Positions 62,344 through 64,000 of a stretch of 64,000 nt of DNA are shown in pieces; within the stretch, counting starts at the first letter, position 1, and the number at the start of each line of letters is the position of its first letter. The DNA is from Seleniibacterium sp963677135 (GTDB taxonomy: Bacteria > Desulfobacterota > Desulfuromonadia > Desulfuromonadales > Geopsychrobacteraceae). The translations under genes were made by a program, and so were the position numbers. Where the stretch lies: contig CAXXLS010000002.1 in NCBI GenBank assembly GCA_963677135.2, positions 1 through 64,000 of the forward strand. The letters are read 5' to 3'. The notes below the pieces were generated by a model. That model saw nothing but the letters and a program-made list of their open reading frames with translations, was not told the DNA's origin and made no database searches.

Positions 62344-63753
62344 TTATTGCGGCTCCACTTCGGTCATGCGCAGGTTTTCCAGTTCTTTGGCCATCCAGCT
62401 CCCGCCGAGGGCTCTTACCAGGGTGATACGCTGACTCAGCCATTGTCTCTTGTTGTTGATCTGCTGGCTCAGAATGCCGAGCTGGTCGATTTCGCTGTTC
62501 AGCCACGCGGTGCTGTCGCTGAGGCCGAACCGGAAGTTGTTGAGACTGGTGCGCAGGTAGCCCGCATTGGCCTCCAGTTGGCGGTCGAGCAGGTCGGCTT
62601 TCAGGGCGAAGTGCCGTTCACTGAACAGGCTGGTTTCCACTTCCGTCATCGCCTCCAACAGGATCTGCTGGACTGCGGCCAGCTGTTCGGCCCTGACCGC
62701 CTGCTGCTGATCAGCCGCCGCCTGACGTCGGCCGGCGTCGAACAGGGGCTGGCTCAGGCCCAGTCCCAGGCTCCATATCGTGCCGCTGACGTCGCCGCTG
62801 GCCAGGGAATTGGCCGCCCTGCCGAGGGATGCGGTGAGGGTGATGGCCGGCAGTCGTTCGGCCAGGGTGGCCGCCAGGGAATGGTCGGCGGCGGCCAACT
62901 GGTGCATGGCCATGGCGACATCGGGACGGCGGGTCAGAAGATCAGCCGGGATACCTGTGGCGACCGGAGTGGAGACGATGGACAATGGCCGGTAGGTCAG
63001 GTCCAGGGAGTCGGGAGCCTGGCCGAGGAGCAGGGCGATGGCGTGCTCGGCCTGCGTCAACGCGATCCGGTAGCCGGGCAGCTTGGCTTCGATGGCGGCG
63101 AGGTTCCGCTGGGCCTGATAAAGCGCGCTCGCGGTGACCAGGCCGGTCTGGTAGCGCCTGGTGACCAGTTCCAGGAGGCTTTGTGACCGCCGTTTTTGCC
63201 GCTCCAGCAGGTCCAGCTGGGCCTGCTGCTCCATGGCCAGAAAATACTGCTCGGCAAGCTGGGCACTGAGACTCAACAGCAGGGTTTTGACGCTGTCGGC
63301 CCCGGCCAAGACCTGGAGCCGGGCCGCTTCGTCACGATCGGCAAGCCGGTTCCAGAGGTCAAGTTCATAGCCGGCGGCCAGGGACAGGCTGCTGATCGTG
63401 GAGCGGGTTTCACCAGCAGCACCGAGGCTTTGAGAACGGTTGGCGGAACCGTTCAGGGCCAGGCTCGGCCAGCGACCGGCAGCGGTCTGGCGTTGTTGGG
63501 CCTCAAGCTGTTCAAGGCGATGAAGGGCCTGGCGGATATCGAGGTTGCCTGAGAACAGCTGTTGTTCAAGGCGATCGAGTTGGGGGTCCTCAAAGGCAAG
63601 CCACCAGCGATCCGGAGCCTGCGCCGCGGGCGGCGACGGGGAAAATGAATAACCTTCAGGGACCTGGGGAGCCGGTAGACTGGCGGGTGCCAGAGGATTG
63701 CAGGCCACCAGAAAGAGCAGAGCGGTCAGAACCAGGCCGCAGCGGATGGTCAT
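62344..63753 (-). CDS. TolC/OprM-family outer-membrane efflux lipoprotein
   Basis: A 469-residue outer-membrane factor. The lipobox LLFLVACNPL near residue 14-23 marks a lipoprotein. Two helical repeats each carry the expected long coiled coils and the inner-barrel strands (for example GYELDLWNRLADRDEAARLQ and WSLGLGLSQPLFDAGRRQAA). It starts at ATG 63753, overlapping the TetR stop by four bases. Regulator, channel, adaptor and pump form one operon. Confidence 0.93.
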   Translation of the reverse strand: MTIRCGLVLTALLFLVACNPLAPASLPAPQVPEGYSFSPSPPAAQAPDRWWLAFEDPQLDRLEQQLFSGNLDIRQALHRLEQLEAQQRQTAAGRWPSLALNGSANRSQSLGAAGETRSTISSLSLAAGYELDLWNRLADRDEAARLQVLAGADSVKTLLLSLSAQLAEQYFLAMEQQAQLDLLERQKRRSQSLLELVTRRYQTGLVTASALYQAQRNLAAIEAKLPGYRIALTQAEHAIALLLGQAPDSLDLTYRPLSIVSTPVATGIPADLLTRRPDVAMAMHQLAAADHSLAATLAERLPAITLTASLGRAANSLASGDVSGTIWSLGLGLSQPLFDAGRRQAAADQQQAVRAEQLAAVQQILLEAMTEVETSLFSERHFALKADLLDRQLEANAGYLRTSLNNFRFGLSDSTAWLNSEIDQLGILSQQINNKRQWLSQRITLVRALGGSWMAKELENLRMTEVEPQ

Positions 63754-64000
63754 TGCGGTGCCTCCAGTCCCGCCCGGAGAAATTTGAGCAGTTGCGCCTG
63801 TTTCTCCTTTTCTGCCAGTGGCGAGGAGAGGATGCCGTCCTGATCGAAAGACTCCTGATTATCACACATGACGGCACTCATCGCTCCGATCAGAAATTGC
63901 AGGCGGGTCTGCAGGACGGGTTGAGGAAGGTCCGGCAGGGCCTGCCGCAGGCACTCGGAAAAATACTGGAAAATGGGCAGGCCCAGAGAGACAACGCATC
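63750..64000 (-). CDS. TetR-family regulator, C-terminal part (N-terminus beyond window)
   Basis: The minus-strand frame entering at 64000 and ending with TGA at 63750 reads as an alpha-helical TetR ligand-domain end, including LPQPVLQTRLQFLIGAMSAV, then QDGILSSPLAEKEKQAQLLK and FLRAGLEAPQ. The DNA-binding N-terminus is off the window. Position at the head of the RND operon with a four-base overlap to the outer-membrane gene suggests it represses that operon. Confidence 0.75.
   Translation of the reverse strand, partial: CVVSLGLPIFQYFSECLRQALPDLPQPVLQTRLQFLIGAMSAVMCDNQESFDQDGILSSPLAEKEKQAQLLKFLRAGLEAPQ

Noticed and set aside
51..64000. CRISPR arrays, tRNA genes, rRNA genes, insertion sequences and prophage genes
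   Set aside because: I looked for repeated spacers, cloverleaf-like segments, transposase motifs and terminal repeats in the intergenic gaps and saw none.

Overview
The window looks like a chromosomal segment of an anaerobic, GC-rich deltaproteobacterium, most likely of the Desulfuromonadales (Geobacter/Pelobacter/Malonomonas type). That placement is inferred from gene style: a receiver-PATAN-J-domain protein behind glnE, biotin-dependent Na+ decarboxylase genes, and sensors with a C-terminal double CxxC module. It is not based on a phylogenetic marker. No rRNA, tRNA, CRISPR array or insertion sequence was seen.

Region 1 (1-17.1 kb) is a tricarboxylate/citrate catabolic island. A tripartite tricarboxylate transporter (tctC-tctB-tctA), with a second tctC-like gene facing the other way, is followed by an RraA-family protein and a LytS/LytTR two-component pair that closely resembles the pyruvate-sensing BtsS/BtsR of E. 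coli. Then come a 44-codon gene with its own terminator, an ABM-fold protein, the four parts of a Na+-pumping biotin decarboxylase (MmdA-type carboxyltransferase, gamma, biotin carrier, beta) and a full citrate lyase set (citC, citD, citE, citF, citX, citG) with a PPC/DUF296 gene inserted between citD and citE. The logic appears to be: import citrate, cleave it to acetate and oxaloacetate, then decarboxylate. The decarboxylase alpha subunit is the CoA-ester type, not OadA, so the exact route from oxaloacetate is open.

Region 2 (17.1-36.8 kb) is mainly housekeeping: a ClC chloride channel/antiporter coupled to a PcrA/UvrD helicase, a large receiver-BTAD regulator, an Mrp ATPase, gatCAB, mtnA, glnE, a receiver-PATAN-J-TPR protein, ttcA and a lytic transglycosylase. 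Region 3 (36.8-48 kb) has two small membrane proteins and a FadR/GntR regulator facing a sugar-acid type operon: DapA-family aldolase, tartronate semialdehyde reductase, glycerate kinase, a YiaK-like dehydrogenase, pyruvate kinase, an aldo/keto reductase, a nitrilase-family amidase and a D-2-hydroxyacid dehydrogenase. Together they can take a tartronate semialdehyde-yielding substrate to 2-phosphoglycerate and pyruvate. Region 4 (48-64 kb, all minus strand) holds a YbhGFSR-like ABC exporter, a periplasmic-binding PAS sensor without a kinase, a hybrid CHASE histidine kinase, and an RND efflux operon with a TetR gene running off the right edge.

Seven genes are split by single-base G/C-run indels (11 sites, 10 of them insertions), at 3.7-10.3 kb and 56.7-60.7 kb. 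When each is corrected, the gene returns to its full family length. I therefore annotate them as whole genes and treat the breaks as probable sequence errors until reads are checked.
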